Below are positions 16,114-24,257 of a stretch of 44,631 nucleotides of DNA, piece after piece. Below the pieces are notes generated by a model that searched no databases, was not told the DNA's origin, and saw only the letters and a list, made by a program, of their open reading frames with translations. Position 1 is the first letter of the stretch, and each line of letters begins with the position of its first letter. Both the position numbers and the translations under genes were made by a program. Source of the DNA: Bacteroidota bacterium (lineage in GTDB: Bacteria; Bacteroidota; Bacteroidia; Chitinophagales; Chitinophagaceae); contig CANHGS010000027.1 in NCBI GenBank assembly GCA_947460595.1, forward strand, positions 1 to 44,631, read 5' to 3'.

Positions 16114-16560
16114 CTATCGCTTGGCTCTAAAGAAACTTTGGATAATAAAACTGCAATCGGCTTCTAAAACTCCTCCCATTAATTCAGTTTTTACGTGAAA
16201 AGGGGACTGTTCCTTGGTAATATGTTGGTACCCATTTTTAACATCATAAGCCCCAAATACAATGCGGCCAATCTTGCTCCAGTATAGGGCCCCAGCGCAC
16301 ATGAGACATGGCTCTAGGGTTACATATAGGGTGGCATCTGGTAAATACTTGGCTCCCATAAAAGCAAATGCCGATGTAATGGCTAGGATCTCTGCATGGG
16401 CCGTAGCATCATTTAAAAGCTCTACTTGGTTATGTCCCCTGGCAATGATCTTGCCGTCTTGGACCACAACGGCACCCACAGGTACTTCGTCTGCATCATA
16501 AGCTTTCTGTGCCTCTTTAAGGGCTTGTTGCATATAGTATTCATCGCGCTGCATTTCCAT
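16114..16560 (-). CDS. tadA: tRNA adenosine deaminase-like nucleoside deaminase
   Basis: A zinc-dependent cytidine/deoxycytidylate deaminase-fold protein of 148 residues from the chosen start. Zinc and catalytic residues are His55-Ala-Glu57 and the P-C-x-x-C pair Cys85 and Cys88 (TLEPCLMCAGALYWSKI). The length and LEPC(L)MCAGAL motif fit TadA, which converts A34 to inosine in tRNA-Arg(ACG). A guanine-deaminase-type member cannot be fully excluded. The frame is open to an ATG at 16590, but that codon abuts a terminator for the upstream operon, so ATG 16560 or 16554 is more likely. Confidence 0.83.
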   Translation of the reverse strand: MEMQRDEYYMQQALKEAQKAYDADEVPVGAVVVQDGKIIARGHNQVELLNDATAHAEILAITSAFAFMGAKYLPDATLYVTLEPCLMCAGALYWSKIGRIVFGAYDVKNGYQHITKEQSPFHVKTELMGGVLEADCSFIIQSFFRAKR

Positions 16561-16590
16561 GGCGCTAAGATAAAGCAAATGCATGGCCAC

Positions 16591-16614
16591 AAAAAAGCCA
16601 TCCCGGAGGATGGC
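16591..16614 (-). terminator. Terminator of the leftward keto-sugar operon
   Basis: Read leftward, GCCATCC (16614-16608), loop TCCG and GGATGGC (16603-16597) are followed by six T (16596-16591). It lies 30 bases after the DUF1080 stop and just upstream of the deaminase gene. Confidence 0.88.
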
Positions 16615-16644
16615 AATTGTTGGTATTGGTTGTTGTTTGAGTGT

Positions 16645-17361
16645 TTAGAGTTGTTTGATGCGAATATTACGGAAATATACATCATTCCCATGGTCTTGCA
16701 AAGCAATATGGCCTTTAAACAGCTTGCCAAAATCTGGCTTGGTTTTAAATTTACTTCCTGCAATCAGGTTCTTCCAGTTTTCATCGCCATAGGTAGTAGA
16801 AACCACTACTACACCGTTTAATAGCAATTCCAGTTTGCCTTTATTGCTGATTACTTCTGCTAAGTTCCATTCTCCAACAGGTTTTACAACGCCTTCTTTT
16901 CCTTCTACTAAATCATAAAGGTTACCTGCACGGTGTTTGATGATTTTACCATCGCTATGGCCATCATTGTCTAATACTTGCATTTCAGGACCAGTCCACC
17001 AGGATTCCTTGTATTTGGCAGTGTCTTCCTGCGCATAAAAGATGATACCGCTATTGCCATTGGGAGAAATTTTCCATTCCATTTTCAAATGAAAATTCTC
17101 ATAAGCAGCGTCTGTAATCAGGTCTCCACCGCCATTGCCCTTATTGGCTTTTTTGTAAGCAGCGTCTAAGTGAAGCACCCCGTCTTCTACTTTCCAGGCT
17201 TCTCCCCCTGATTTGTTACCGTATACATGCCAACCCTTGCTGGTTTTGCCATCAAAGAGTGACTTGAAACCTTTTTCTGTTTGATTGAGTGTTGTTGGTT
17301 TGTCAGGATTGCCCACTAGTAGGGAAAGGGAAACAAGACTGGCTAAAAGCAATGTTTGCAT
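16645..17361 (-). CDS. Secreted DUF1080 / 3-keto-disaccharide hydrolase family protein
   Basis: A 238-residue protein with a Sec signal peptide (QTLLLASLVSLSLLVG) and a single DUF1080 jelly-roll domain (PF06439): FKSLFDGKTSKGWHVYG at the start, GGGDLITDAAYENFHLKMEW, SPNGNSGIIFYAQE, a GPEMQVLDNDGH turn, and FKGHIALQDHGNDVYFRNIRI at the end. Several family members are now known to cleave glycosidic bonds of 3-keto-glycosides by an eliminative route. The exact substrate here is unknown. It is the last gene of a leftward operon, six bases after a cytochrome c gene, with Gfo/Idh and isomerase genes upstream, which supports a keto-sugar role. Confidence 0.88.
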   Translation of the reverse strand: MQTLLLASLVSLSLLVGNPDKPTTLNQTEKGFKSLFDGKTSKGWHVYGNKSGGEAWKVEDGVLHLDAAYKKANKGNGGGDLITDAAYENFHLKMEWKISPNGNSGIIFYAQEDTAKYKESWWTGPEMQVLDNDGHSDGKIIKHRAGNLYDLVEGKEGVVKPVGEWNLAEVISNKGKLELLLNGVVVVSTTYGDENWKNLIAGSKFKTKPDFGKLFKGHIALQDHGNDVYFRNIRIKQL

Positions 17362-17367
17362 GTTGTT

Positions 17368-17769
17368 TTATTTGCGGAGTAATAAAATATATTTCACCAT
17401 TTGTTTGGCGTCTTCTTCAGATAATGCCGGGTGTGGTGTCATGGGCACTTGTCCCCAAACGCCAGCCCCACCTTTGATTATTTTTCCTGCTAACATAGTT
17501 ATGTTTTCATCATTATTTTCATACTTGGCAGCAACGTCTTTATAAGCCGGTCCAATATTCTTGGTATCGGTTTTATGACAGGTTAAACAATCTGATTTTG
17601 CAACCAGAGTCAATCCTTTTTCATAGTCAGGATTGGCACTAATGTCATTGGCTGCAGGTGTTGCTGGAGCTTCACTAACACTAGAGGGTTCCTTTTTCTC
17701 TGAGCTGCTATTGCCTCCACAAGATGCCAATACTACAAAGGCACTCAAGGCTACTAAATACTTTTTCAA
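17368..17769 (-). CDS. Lipoprotein cytochrome c
   Basis: A 133-residue mono-haem c-type cytochrome. From a TTG start at 17769 it has a short lipoprotein signal peptide with lipobox LASC (Cys17), a Ser/Glu/Pro-rich linker to about residue 45, and a class I haem domain: CLTCH at 61-65, and Met110 in GQVPMTPHP as the likely sixth ligand. An open frame extends to 17868, but that would put about 33 poorly fitting residues before the signal peptide and overlap the preceding gene. It probably carries electrons in the periplasm. In this operon it is the natural acceptor for the GMC dehydrogenase encoded on the divergent side. Confidence 0.88.
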   Translation of the reverse strand: MKKYLVALSAFVVLASCGGNSSSEKKEPSSVSEAPATPAANDISANPDYEKGLTLVAKSDCLTCHKTDTKNIGPAYKDVAAKYENNDENITMLAGKIIKGGAGVWGQVPMTPHPALSEEDAKQMVKYILLLRK

Positions 17770-17803
17770 TGTGTTGAATTTTAAAAATGAATAATTAAAG
17801 TTA

Positions 17804-18859
17804 TTACTGAATTCCCAAAATGCGTTTATTAAATGCTTCATCAGAACCGGTATTGGCAAAATCGTCAAAAGCTTTTTCTGTTACGCGAATCATATGATCC
17901 TTGATAAAGACAGCACCTTCAGCGGCACCGGTTTCTGGGTGTTTGATGGCGCATTCCCATTCCATGACTGCCCAACCCTTATAATTATAGGCGGCTAGTT
18001 TGCTAAAGATAGATTTGAAGTCTACCTGACCATCGCCCAAGGAACGGAACCTACCTGCTCTATCAATCCAATTTTGGTAGCCACCATAGACCCCTTGTTT
18101 ACCCGTTGGATTAAATTCGGCGTCCTTTACGTGAAACATTTTAATGCGCTCATGATAATAGTCTATAAAAGCTAGATAGTCTAGGCTCTGTAATACAAAA
18201 TGCGATGGATCATACAAGAGATTGGCTCTTTTGTGGTTGCCTACTTTTTCCAAAAACATTTCATAACTAATACCGTCATGCAAGTCTTCTCCTGGATGAA
18301 TTTCATAGCATAGGTCTACTCCAACCTCGTCAAATTTATTGAGGATGGGCAACCAACGTTTGGCTAGTTCTGTAAATCCAGTATCTACTAATCCTGTGGG
18401 TCTTTGTGGCCAAGGATATACGGTATGCCAAAGAAGTGCACCACTAAATGTAGCGTGTGCGTCTAAGCCTAAGTTGCGTGATGCTTTGGCAGCATATTCC
18501 AGTTGCTGCACCGCCCAAGCGGTTCTGGCTGTTGGATTATTTCTAACAGCCTCTGGCGCAAATCCGTCAAACAAAGCGTCATAAGCTGGATTCACCGCTA
18601 CCAACTGTCCTTGTAAATGGGAACTGAGTTCGGTGATTTCCAAACCTGCCGCGTTTACAATGCCTTTAATCTCGTCTGCATAGGTTTTGCTCTCTGCCGC
18701 TTTTTGCAAGTCAATACATCGCGGGTCCCAACTAGGAATTTGTACACCTACAAAACCTAGGCTCTTGGCCCAGGCACAAATAGTGTCAAGTTGATGGAAG
18801 GGAGCGGTATCTCCCATGAATTGAGCCAGAAAAATTCCGGGTCCTTTAATATTGGTCAT
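17804..18859 (-). CDS. Sugar phosphate isomerase/epimerase (AP endonuclease 2-like TIM barrel)
   Basis: A 351-residue cytoplasmic TIM-barrel protein of PF01261. Metal-site landmarks in order are the Glu of CYEIHPGEDL, LLYDPSHFVLQ, MFHVKDAEF, and the Glu of VMEWECAIKHP, so the divalent-metal site of the xylose-isomerase-like superfamily appears complete. It has no signal peptide, unlike the two related proteins in the divergent operon. It lies 18 bases after the Gfo/Idh gene and 34 before cytochrome c. The likely job is isomerisation or epimerisation of a keto-sugar; the family name's 'phosphate' should not be taken literally. Confidence 0.88.
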   Translation of the reverse strand: MTNIKGPGIFLAQFMGDTAPFHQLDTICAWAKSLGFVGVQIPSWDPRCIDLQKAAESKTYADEIKGIVNAAGLEITELSSHLQGQLVAVNPAYDALFDGFAPEAVRNNPTARTAWAVQQLEYAAKASRNLGLDAHATFSGALLWHTVYPWPQRPTGLVDTGFTELAKRWLPILNKFDEVGVDLCYEIHPGEDLHDGISYEMFLEKVGNHKRANLLYDPSHFVLQSLDYLAFIDYYHERIKMFHVKDAEFNPTGKQGVYGGYQNWIDRAGRFRSLGDGQVDFKSIFSKLAAYNYKGWAVMEWECAIKHPETGAAEGAVFIKDHMIRVTEKAFDDFANTGSDEAFNKRILGIQ

Positions 18860-18877
18860 AAGAACTGATTAATTGGT

Positions 18878-20044
18878 TTAGATCTTGTATTCGGTCCATT
18901 TAATGTCTGACTGAGCAGAAGCTACCACATTATCAATAAAGGCCATACCCCTAACGCCATCGACCACGCTAGGAAAATCCAATTCTTCCTTGGTGGGTTC
19001 TGTTCCGTCTAAATGGGCAGAAAGGGTTTTAGCAAAATTGTGGTAGATATTAGCAAATGCTTCCAGATAACCTTCTGGGTGTCCGCCTGGCGTACGGCAA
19101 TTCATAGTAGCATAACTGCTTAAACGGTCACCATAATTGCCTCCTGCGCGCAGGATTTGAGTAGGCGCGTCTAACCATTTTACTAGTAGGGTATTGGGTT
19201 CGTGTTGGGCCCATTCAATACCGCCTTTTTCTCCGTATACGCGAATTTTAAGTGCATTCTCTTCTCCGGCAGCTACTTGAGAAGCCATTAATACTCCGTG
19301 CGCACCATTACTAAATTTCAACAAGACATTACCATCGTCATCCAGCATACGGCCCGGAACCATGGCGTTTAAATCGGCACAGAGATGGGTAATCTGCGCT
19401 CCTGTAATATATTCAGAAAGGTGTGCAGCGTGGGTGCCAATATCGCCCATGCAGCCACTCTTACCACTTTTCTTAGGATCCGTTCTCCAAGCTGCCTGGG
19501 CATTACCCTCACGCTCAGAGAGTTTGCTCAACCAGCCTTGGGGATATTCTACCCATACTTTACGGATAGCGCCCAAAACACCATCGGCCACCATGGCCCT
19601 AGCTTGTTTTACCAATGGATAACCTGAATAAGTATGGGTTAGGCAAAGGATCAATCCAGTCTCCTCTACTTTTTGTTTGAGTTGCTTGGCTTCATCCAAT
19701 GTAAAAGCAATAGGTTTTTCTATGACTACGTGAAAGCCATGCTCCAACGCCATCATGGCTGGGGCAAAATGCGCAAAATTGGGCGTTACAATAGTTACAA
19801 AGTCAATTCTTTTGTCTGCAGGTAGGGCAGCTTCCTGCTCAATCATTTCTTGGAAGGTCAAATAAGTTCTTTCAGCTGGTAGAAACAACATTTTACCTGA
19901 TTCAACGGCTATTTCTGGATTGATGCTTAATGCACCAGCGGCTACTTCAATTAATCCGTCCATATTGGCGGCAAAACGGTGGATGGCTCCAATGAAAGCG
20001 TCTTTTCCGCCTCCAATCATGCCCATTCTGAGTTTACGATTCAT
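18878..20044 (-). CDS. Gfo/Idh/MocA family oxidoreductase (cytoplasmic)
   Basis: A 388-residue NAD(P)-dependent sugar or polyol dehydrogenase. The Rossmann motif MGMIGGGKDAFIGAIHR is at the N-terminus, the catalytic-lysine motif VIEKPIAFT is near residue 115, and the C-terminal substrate domain has SGKSGCMGDIGTHAAHLSEY with the conserved Asp and His. There is no signal peptide. It heads a leftward operon with an isomerase, cytochrome c and DUF1080 protein. A role in reducing an imported 3-keto-sugar, or oxidising a sugar in the cytoplasm, is inferred. Confidence 0.9.
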   Translation of the reverse strand: MNRKLRMGMIGGGKDAFIGAIHRFAANMDGLIEVAAGALSINPEIAVESGKMLFLPAERTYLTFQEMIEQEAALPADKRIDFVTIVTPNFAHFAPAMMALEHGFHVVIEKPIAFTLDEAKQLKQKVEETGLILCLTHTYSGYPLVKQARAMVADGVLGAIRKVWVEYPQGWLSKLSEREGNAQAAWRTDPKKSGKSGCMGDIGTHAAHLSEYITGAQITHLCADLNAMVPGRMLDDDGNVLLKFSNGAHGVLMASQVAAGEENALKIRVYGEKGGIEWAQHEPNTLLVKWLDAPTQILRAGGNYGDRLSSYATMNCRTPGGHPEGYLEAFANIYHNFAKTLSAHLDGTEPTKEELDFPSVVDGVRGMAFIDNVVASAQSDIKWTEYKI

Positions 20045-20097
20045 ATAGCTTTTTTGTAATTAATGATGCAATCGATGATAGCTTAAAAAATTCCTTT

Positions 20098-20105
20098 CAA
20101 ATTTA
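20098..20105 (-). promoter_or_regulatory. Candidate -7 promoter element for the leftward operon
   Basis: The reverse strand reads TAAATTTG, a full TAnnTTTG match, placing the start of transcription about 47 bases before the Gfo/Idh ATG. No clear -33 TTG is found at standard spacing, which may mean that an activator is needed. Confidence 0.4.
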
Positions 20106-20199
20106 ATACAAGCAAAGCAGTGATGGATGAATATTTTGACAATAGTTAGTGGCTTGATACTTTTTTGTGTTAGGTGACTGATTTTTTGTCTTTTTAATA

Positions 20200-20214
20200 G
20201 TGTCAGACAGACAC
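20200..20214. promoter_or_regulatory. Dyad symmetry in the divergent control region
   Basis: GTGTC (20200-20204), AGACA, GACAC (20210-20214): a 15-base inverted repeat in the 291-base gap between the divergent operons. It has the size and symmetry of a dimeric regulator site, but which protein binds is unknown. Confidence 0.4.
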
Positions 20215-20224
20215 AATGCAATGC

Positions 20225-20242
20225 TTTGGCCTGATGGCCGAA
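20225..20242. promoter_or_regulatory. Near-palindromic operator candidate
   Basis: TTTGGCC, TGAT, GGCCGAA: an 18-base dyad with one mismatched pair, ten bases from the dyad at 20200-20214. The GGCC-N4-GGCC core is conspicuous in this AT-rich gap. Confidence 0.4.
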
Positions 20243-20280
20243 AAAAATAGCTTGATTGCCGATGAATTCAAGCCATTTTT
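20243..20280. promoter_or_regulatory. Terminator- or attenuator-like hairpin before the rightward operon
   Basis: AAAAATAGCTTGA (20243-20255) and TCAAGCCATTTTT (20268-20280) can pair over 13 positions with one A-C mismatch. The arms end in A-run and T-run, as in a bidirectional terminator. It lies 55 bases before the MFS gene. It could block transcription between the two operons or act as an attenuator in the rightward leader. Confidence 0.4.
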
Positions 20281-20335
20281 AAAAATAAAAAATTACATTT
20301 AGTTCCTAAACATTGCTTTCCATAATTCATTCAAC

Positions 20336-21610
20336 ATGCAAACCACCCCACAGCGTAGTCAATTATTTGTTGCCAGTTGTCTGGCCTTATTGGTAACTTC
20401 TTTATCTTTTGGAATCCGTGCAGGTATTCTTGGTCAGCTAGGTACTGAGTTTCATTTAAAGGCAGAAGAACTTGGAACCATTGCCGCCACTGCGTTCTGG
20501 GGATTTCCTCTAGCCGTAGTCATTGGAGGTATTTTTGTAGATATCATTGGCATGAAGAAGCTATTGCTGGTTGCGTTTAGCTTTCACTTGATTGGGATTC
20601 TGCTCACCATTTTTGCTGGTGGCTATTGGAGTTTGTTTATCTCTACCCTTTGTATTGGTATTGCCAACGGAACCGTTGAAGCTGCTTGTAATCCATTGGT
20701 AGCTACTATTTATTCTGATAACAAAACCACCAAACTGAATCACTTTCACCTGTGGTTCCCTGGAGGAATTGTTATTGGTACCTTAATTGTTTATTTCTTG
20801 AGTAAGCTGGGTATTAGCTGGCAAATTCAAGTTGGTCTGATGGTTATTCCAACTATACTATATGGTTACTTATTTAGCAAACTGACTTTCCCAGTTACAG
20901 AACGAGTAGCAAGTGGGGTTTCAACTGCTGAGATGTACAAAGCCGTATTGAATCCTTTGTTTCTATTCATGATTGTTTTGATGTTTGGAACAGCCATTAC
21001 CGAATTATTTACTGGCCAATGGATTGATGTATTGTTGAAAAACGTTTCTGATAACGCCATTCTCTTGTTGACCATTGAAACCGGTGTCATGGTTTTGGGA
21101 CGTGCATTTGCGGAACCAGTAGTTCACAAATTTTCACCTGCAGGGGTGTTATTGATTTCTGCTATTTTGGCCGCACTGGGTCTTTATCTGTTAGGACATA
21201 CCACGGGTAATATGTTATTTGTTGGAGCCATTGTATTTGGAATGGGTGTTTGTTATTTCTGGCCCACCATGCTGGGATTTGTGTCTGAAAACATGCCCAA
21301 AACTGGTGCAGTAGGAATGAATTTTATGGGTGGAGCGGGTATGTTTGCCGTTTCTGTTTACATGATGTTCATGGGTGGTTATTATGACCGTTTGATTGCG
21401 GGTAAATTACCAGCTGGCGCCGATATGGCACAGTACAATGATGCGGCTCCTGGTACTGAATTTGCCAATGTATTAAACGAAGCAAAGAAAGCTGCCGGTC
21501 CTGAAATTATTAATGCAACATTGGTTATTCCAGTCATCTTGGCTGTGGCTTTTGCAGGTTTGTTGTTTTATATGAAGGGTAAACAAAAAGAAACCCTAAC
21601 CAAAGCCTAA
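20336..21610 (+). CDS. MFS sugar permease
   Basis: A 424-residue integral membrane protein with about 12 hydrophobic helices and a central loop near residue 195. The segment GIANGTVEAACNPLVATIYS resembles the helix 4-5 region of the fucose permease (FHS) branch of the major facilitator superfamily. Members of that branch move sugars with protons. The substrate is unknown; context suggests the sugar or keto-sugar handled by this island. It is the first gene of the rightward operon, followed 25 bases later by an isomerase. Confidence 0.87.
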   Translation: MQTTPQRSQLFVASCLALLVTSLSFGIRAGILGQLGTEFHLKAEELGTIAATAFWGFPLAVVIGGIFVDIIGMKKLLLVAFSFHLIGILLTIFAGGYWSLFISTLCIGIANGTVEAACNPLVATIYSDNKTTKLNHFHLWFPGGIVIGTLIVYFLSKLGISWQIQVGLMVIPTILYGYLFSKLTFPVTERVASGVSTAEMYKAVLNPLFLFMIVLMFGTAITELFTGQWIDVLLKNVSDNAILLLTIETGVMVLGRAFAEPVVHKFSPAGVLLISAILAALGLYLLGHTTGNMLFVGAIVFGMGVCYFWPTMLGFVSENMPKTGAVGMNFMGGAGMFAVSVYMMFMGGYYDRLIAGKLPAGADMAQYNDAAPGTEFANVLNEAKKAAGPEIINATLVIPVILAVAFAGLLFYMKGKQKETLTKA

Positions 21611-21635
21611 TTTATTCTCATTTTATTTAATCCTT

Positions 21636-22520
21636 ATGTCACAAACATCCAATAGAAGAAATGCCATCAAAAACATGGTTGCAGGATCTGCAGCATTAGC
21701 TGCTGGTGCCGGATTATCTTCTTTTACATCCAACATGAATCAACCATCACAAGCCCTAAAAGGCAATATCAACCATTCTGCCTGCCGTTGGTGTTACAAT
21801 GGTATTCCATTAGAACAACTTTGCAGCCAGTTTAAGGAATTGGGATTAGTAGGTATGGATTTGGTGGGTCCCAAAGATTGGCCCATGCTCAAAAAATACA
21901 ACCTGATTTCTACCATGTGTAATGGCGCAGAATTGGGGTTGACCAAGGGTTGGAACGACAAACAATACCATGGGCAGCTGATTAAAAATTATACCGAACA
22001 TATTGACCTTGTTGCTGCTGCTGGATATACCAATCTCTTTTGTGCCAGTGGTAACCGCGGAACCATTGATGACGAAACCGGTTTAAAAAACTGTACCGAA
22101 GGTTTGAAACAAATTGTAGCTCAAGCAGAAAAAAAAGGTGTGATTTTAGTAATGGAATTACTCAATAGTAAAGTGGATCACAAAGACTATATGTGTGACC
22201 GTAGCACTTGGGGTGTAGAACTGGTAAAACGTGTGGGTTCTCCAAATTTTAAATTGCTCTATGATATCTACCATATGCAAATTGACGAGGGAGATGTGAT
22301 CCGTACCATTCGTGCCAATCACGAATATTACGGACACTACCATACTGGTGGAGTTCCAGGACGTCATGAAATTGACGAGACCCAAGAACTCTATTATCCC
22401 GCTATCATGAAAGCCATTCATGAAACAGGCTATAAAGGTTATGTGGCTCAGGAATTTATTCCATCGAACCCAGACCCAATAGCTTCCTTGCGTAAGGCAA
22501 TTCAAATCTGTGACATTTAA
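21636..22520 (+). CDS. Tat-exported hydroxypyruvate isomerase-like TIM barrel
   Basis: A 294-residue protein. The N-terminus has a twin-arginine-type signal (NRRNAIKNMVAGSAALAAGAG), then a TIM barrel with hydroxypyruvate-isomerase landmarks: ILVMELLNSKVDHKDYM (metal Glu), LLYDIYHMQIDEGD, and HTGGVPGRHEID. The metal-binding set looks complete. Classical Hyi proteins are cytoplasmic and lack a leader, so export of this relative is notable. It probably isomerises a keto-sugar in the periplasm. It sits between the MFS and GMC genes. Confidence 0.85.
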   Translation: MSQTSNRRNAIKNMVAGSAALAAGAGLSSFTSNMNQPSQALKGNINHSACRWCYNGIPLEQLCSQFKELGLVGMDLVGPKDWPMLKKYNLISTMCNGAELGLTKGWNDKQYHGQLIKNYTEHIDLVAAAGYTNLFCASGNRGTIDDETGLKNCTEGLKQIVAQAEKKGVILVMELLNSKVDHKDYMCDRSTWGVELVKRVGSPNFKLLYDIYHMQIDEGDVIRTIRANHEYYGHYHTGGVPGRHEIDETQELYYPAIMKAIHETGYKGYVAQEFIPSNPDPIASLRKAIQICDI

Positions 22521-22555
22521 TTAAATCCATAACATCCAAAAATAAACCCACAAAA

Positions 22556-24235
22556 ATGGCCGATCAAACTTATGACGCAATTGTAGTTGGTTCAGGAATC
22601 AGCGGTGGCTGGGCTGCCAAGGAATTGACTGAAAAGGGTCTGAAAGTATTGCTACTGGAAAGAGGGCGCAATATTGAACACGTAAAAGACTATGTTTCCG
22701 CCAATAAGGAAGCCTGGGATTTTCCCCACCGTGGAAGAAGAACCCAACAAATGATTCATGATTATCCCAATTTAAAAAGGGATTATCCTTTGAATGAAAC
22801 CAACCTAGATTATTGGTGCAAGGATAGTGAGCATCCTTATACAGAAGTAAAGCCTTTCTATTGGTTCCGCGGATACCATGTAGGTGGTAAATCATTGATG
22901 TGGGGTAGACAAAGTTATCGCTGGAGCGATTTAGACTTTGAAGCCAATGCCAAAGATGGTCATGGTGTTGACTGGCCAGTGCGTTATAAAGACATTGCTC
23001 CTTGGTATGATTATGTAGAAAAATTTGCCGGGATTAGTGGAAACAAAGACGGCTTGGCAGTTTTGCCCGATGGTCAGTTTTTGCCTCCCATGGATATGAC
23101 CTGCGTTGAAAAAGACGTGGCTGCTAGAATCAAAGATTTGTACAAAGGTGAGCGCGCCATGATCATTGGCCGTACGGCTAACTTAACTGTTCCTCATGAA
23201 GGAAGAACCAATTGCCAGTTTAGAAATAAGTGCTGGTTGGGTTGTCCTTTTGGTGGATACTTTAGTACCCAATCTTCTACCTTACCTGCTGCTCAAAAAA
23301 CAGGTAATCTTACTTTGCGTCCTTTCTCAATTGTTACCAAAGTCTTGTATGACAAAGACAAGAAAAAAGCAACAGGTGTTGAAGTGTTGGATAGCGAAAC
23401 AAATAAAACAGTTGAATATAAAGCCAAGATTATCTTCTTAAACGCGGGTACCTTGGATAGTGCTAAAATTTTGATGAACTCTGCTACCGATGTATGGCCT
23501 GATGGTTTGGGTAGTAGTTCAAATGAATTGGGTCATAACCTAATGGATCACCACCTGGGAACAGGTGCAAGTGGATATGTAGAAGGTTACGAAGACAAAT
23601 ACTATTTTGGACGTCGTGCCAACGGTATTTATATTCCAAGGTATCGCAACGTAGGTAATGACAAACGCGATTATGTGCGTGGATTTGGTTACCAAGGTGG
23701 TGGAACCAGAGAAGGATGGAGCCGTCAAGTAGCTGAATTTAATATTGGAGCAGACTTTAAAGACGCGCTTACAGAACCAGGTTCTTGGACCATGGGAATG
23801 GGTGGCTTTGGAGAAATGCTACCATATCATGACAATAAGATTAGCATTGACAAAAACAAAAAAGACAAATGGGGTCTGAATGTCTTGGCCATTGACTGCG
23901 AACTCAAAGAGAATGAAAAGAAAATGCGCAAAGACTGTGTGGCAGATGCTATTGAAATGCTGACTGCGGCAGGTGTTAAAGACGTGAAAGGGCGGGATGG
24001 AGACGGTACGCCAGGAAAGGGTATCCATGAAATGGGTACGGCTAGAATGGGTAAAGACCGCAAAACATCTGTTTTGAACGGCAATAACCAAGTATGGGAT
24101 GCGCCAAACGTATTTGTTACTGATGGTGCATTTATGACTTCCGCTTCTTGCGTGAATCCATCATTGACCTATATGGCATTTACTGCTAGGGCTGCGGCTT
24201 TTGCGGTGGAAGAACTTAAAAAACAAAACCTTTAA
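22556..24235 (+). CDS. GMC-family FAD-dependent sugar dehydrogenase, large subunit
   Basis: A 559-residue GMC oxidoreductase. The FAD dinucleotide fold starts at once (DAIVVGSGISGGWAAKEL, then VLLLERG), and the C-terminal catalytic pair is His491 in HEMGTARMG and Asn534 in SCVNPSLTYMAF. Cys220, Cys226 and Cys230 (NCQFRNKCWLGC) are clustered as in dehydrogenase-type GMC proteins that carry an iron-sulfur cluster; whether one is bound here is untested. There is no signal peptide. The next gene encodes a Tat-lipoprotein partner of the gluconate-2-dehydrogenase subunit 3 family, so the large subunit is probably exported folded with it. Likely reaction: oxidation of a sugar or glycoside hydroxyl, with cytochrome c as acceptor. 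Confidence 0.9.
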   Translation: MADQTYDAIVVGSGISGGWAAKELTEKGLKVLLLERGRNIEHVKDYVSANKEAWDFPHRGRRTQQMIHDYPNLKRDYPLNETNLDYWCKDSEHPYTEVKPFYWFRGYHVGGKSLMWGRQSYRWSDLDFEANAKDGHGVDWPVRYKDIAPWYDYVEKFAGISGNKDGLAVLPDGQFLPPMDMTCVEKDVAARIKDLYKGERAMIIGRTANLTVPHEGRTNCQFRNKCWLGCPFGGYFSTQSSTLPAAQKTGNLTLRPFSIVTKVLYDKDKKKATGVEVLDSETNKTVEYKAKIIFLNAGTLDSAKILMNSATDVWPDGLGSSSNELGHNLMDHHLGTGASGYVEGYEDKYYFGRRANGIYIPRYRNVGNDKRDYVRGFGYQGGGTREGWSRQVAEFNIGADFKDALTEPGSWTMGMGGFGEMLPYHDNKISIDKNKKDKWGLNVLAIDCELKENEKKMRKDCVADAIEMLTAAGVKDVKGRDGDGTPGKGIHEMGTARMGKDRKTSVLNGNNQVWDAPNVFVTDGAFMTSASCVNPSLTYMAFTARAAAFAVEELKKQNL

Positions 24236-24257
24236 TCAAACACTTAAACAAAAGATA

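Noticed and set aside
16422..16821. Long overlapping open frames on both strands across the deaminase 5' end, the terminator and the DUF1080 3' end.
   Set aside because: They cross a clear terminator and two recognised genes in other frames, and carry no motif.
22158..22505. A 115-codon reverse-strand frame inside the Hyi-like isomerase gene.
   Set aside because: It mirrors the conserved metal-site region of the isomerase; no independent signal or domain.
23819..24091. Two overlapping reverse-strand open frames within the GMC gene.
   Set aside because: Both are inside a conserved catalytic region of the GMC protein and show no family features.
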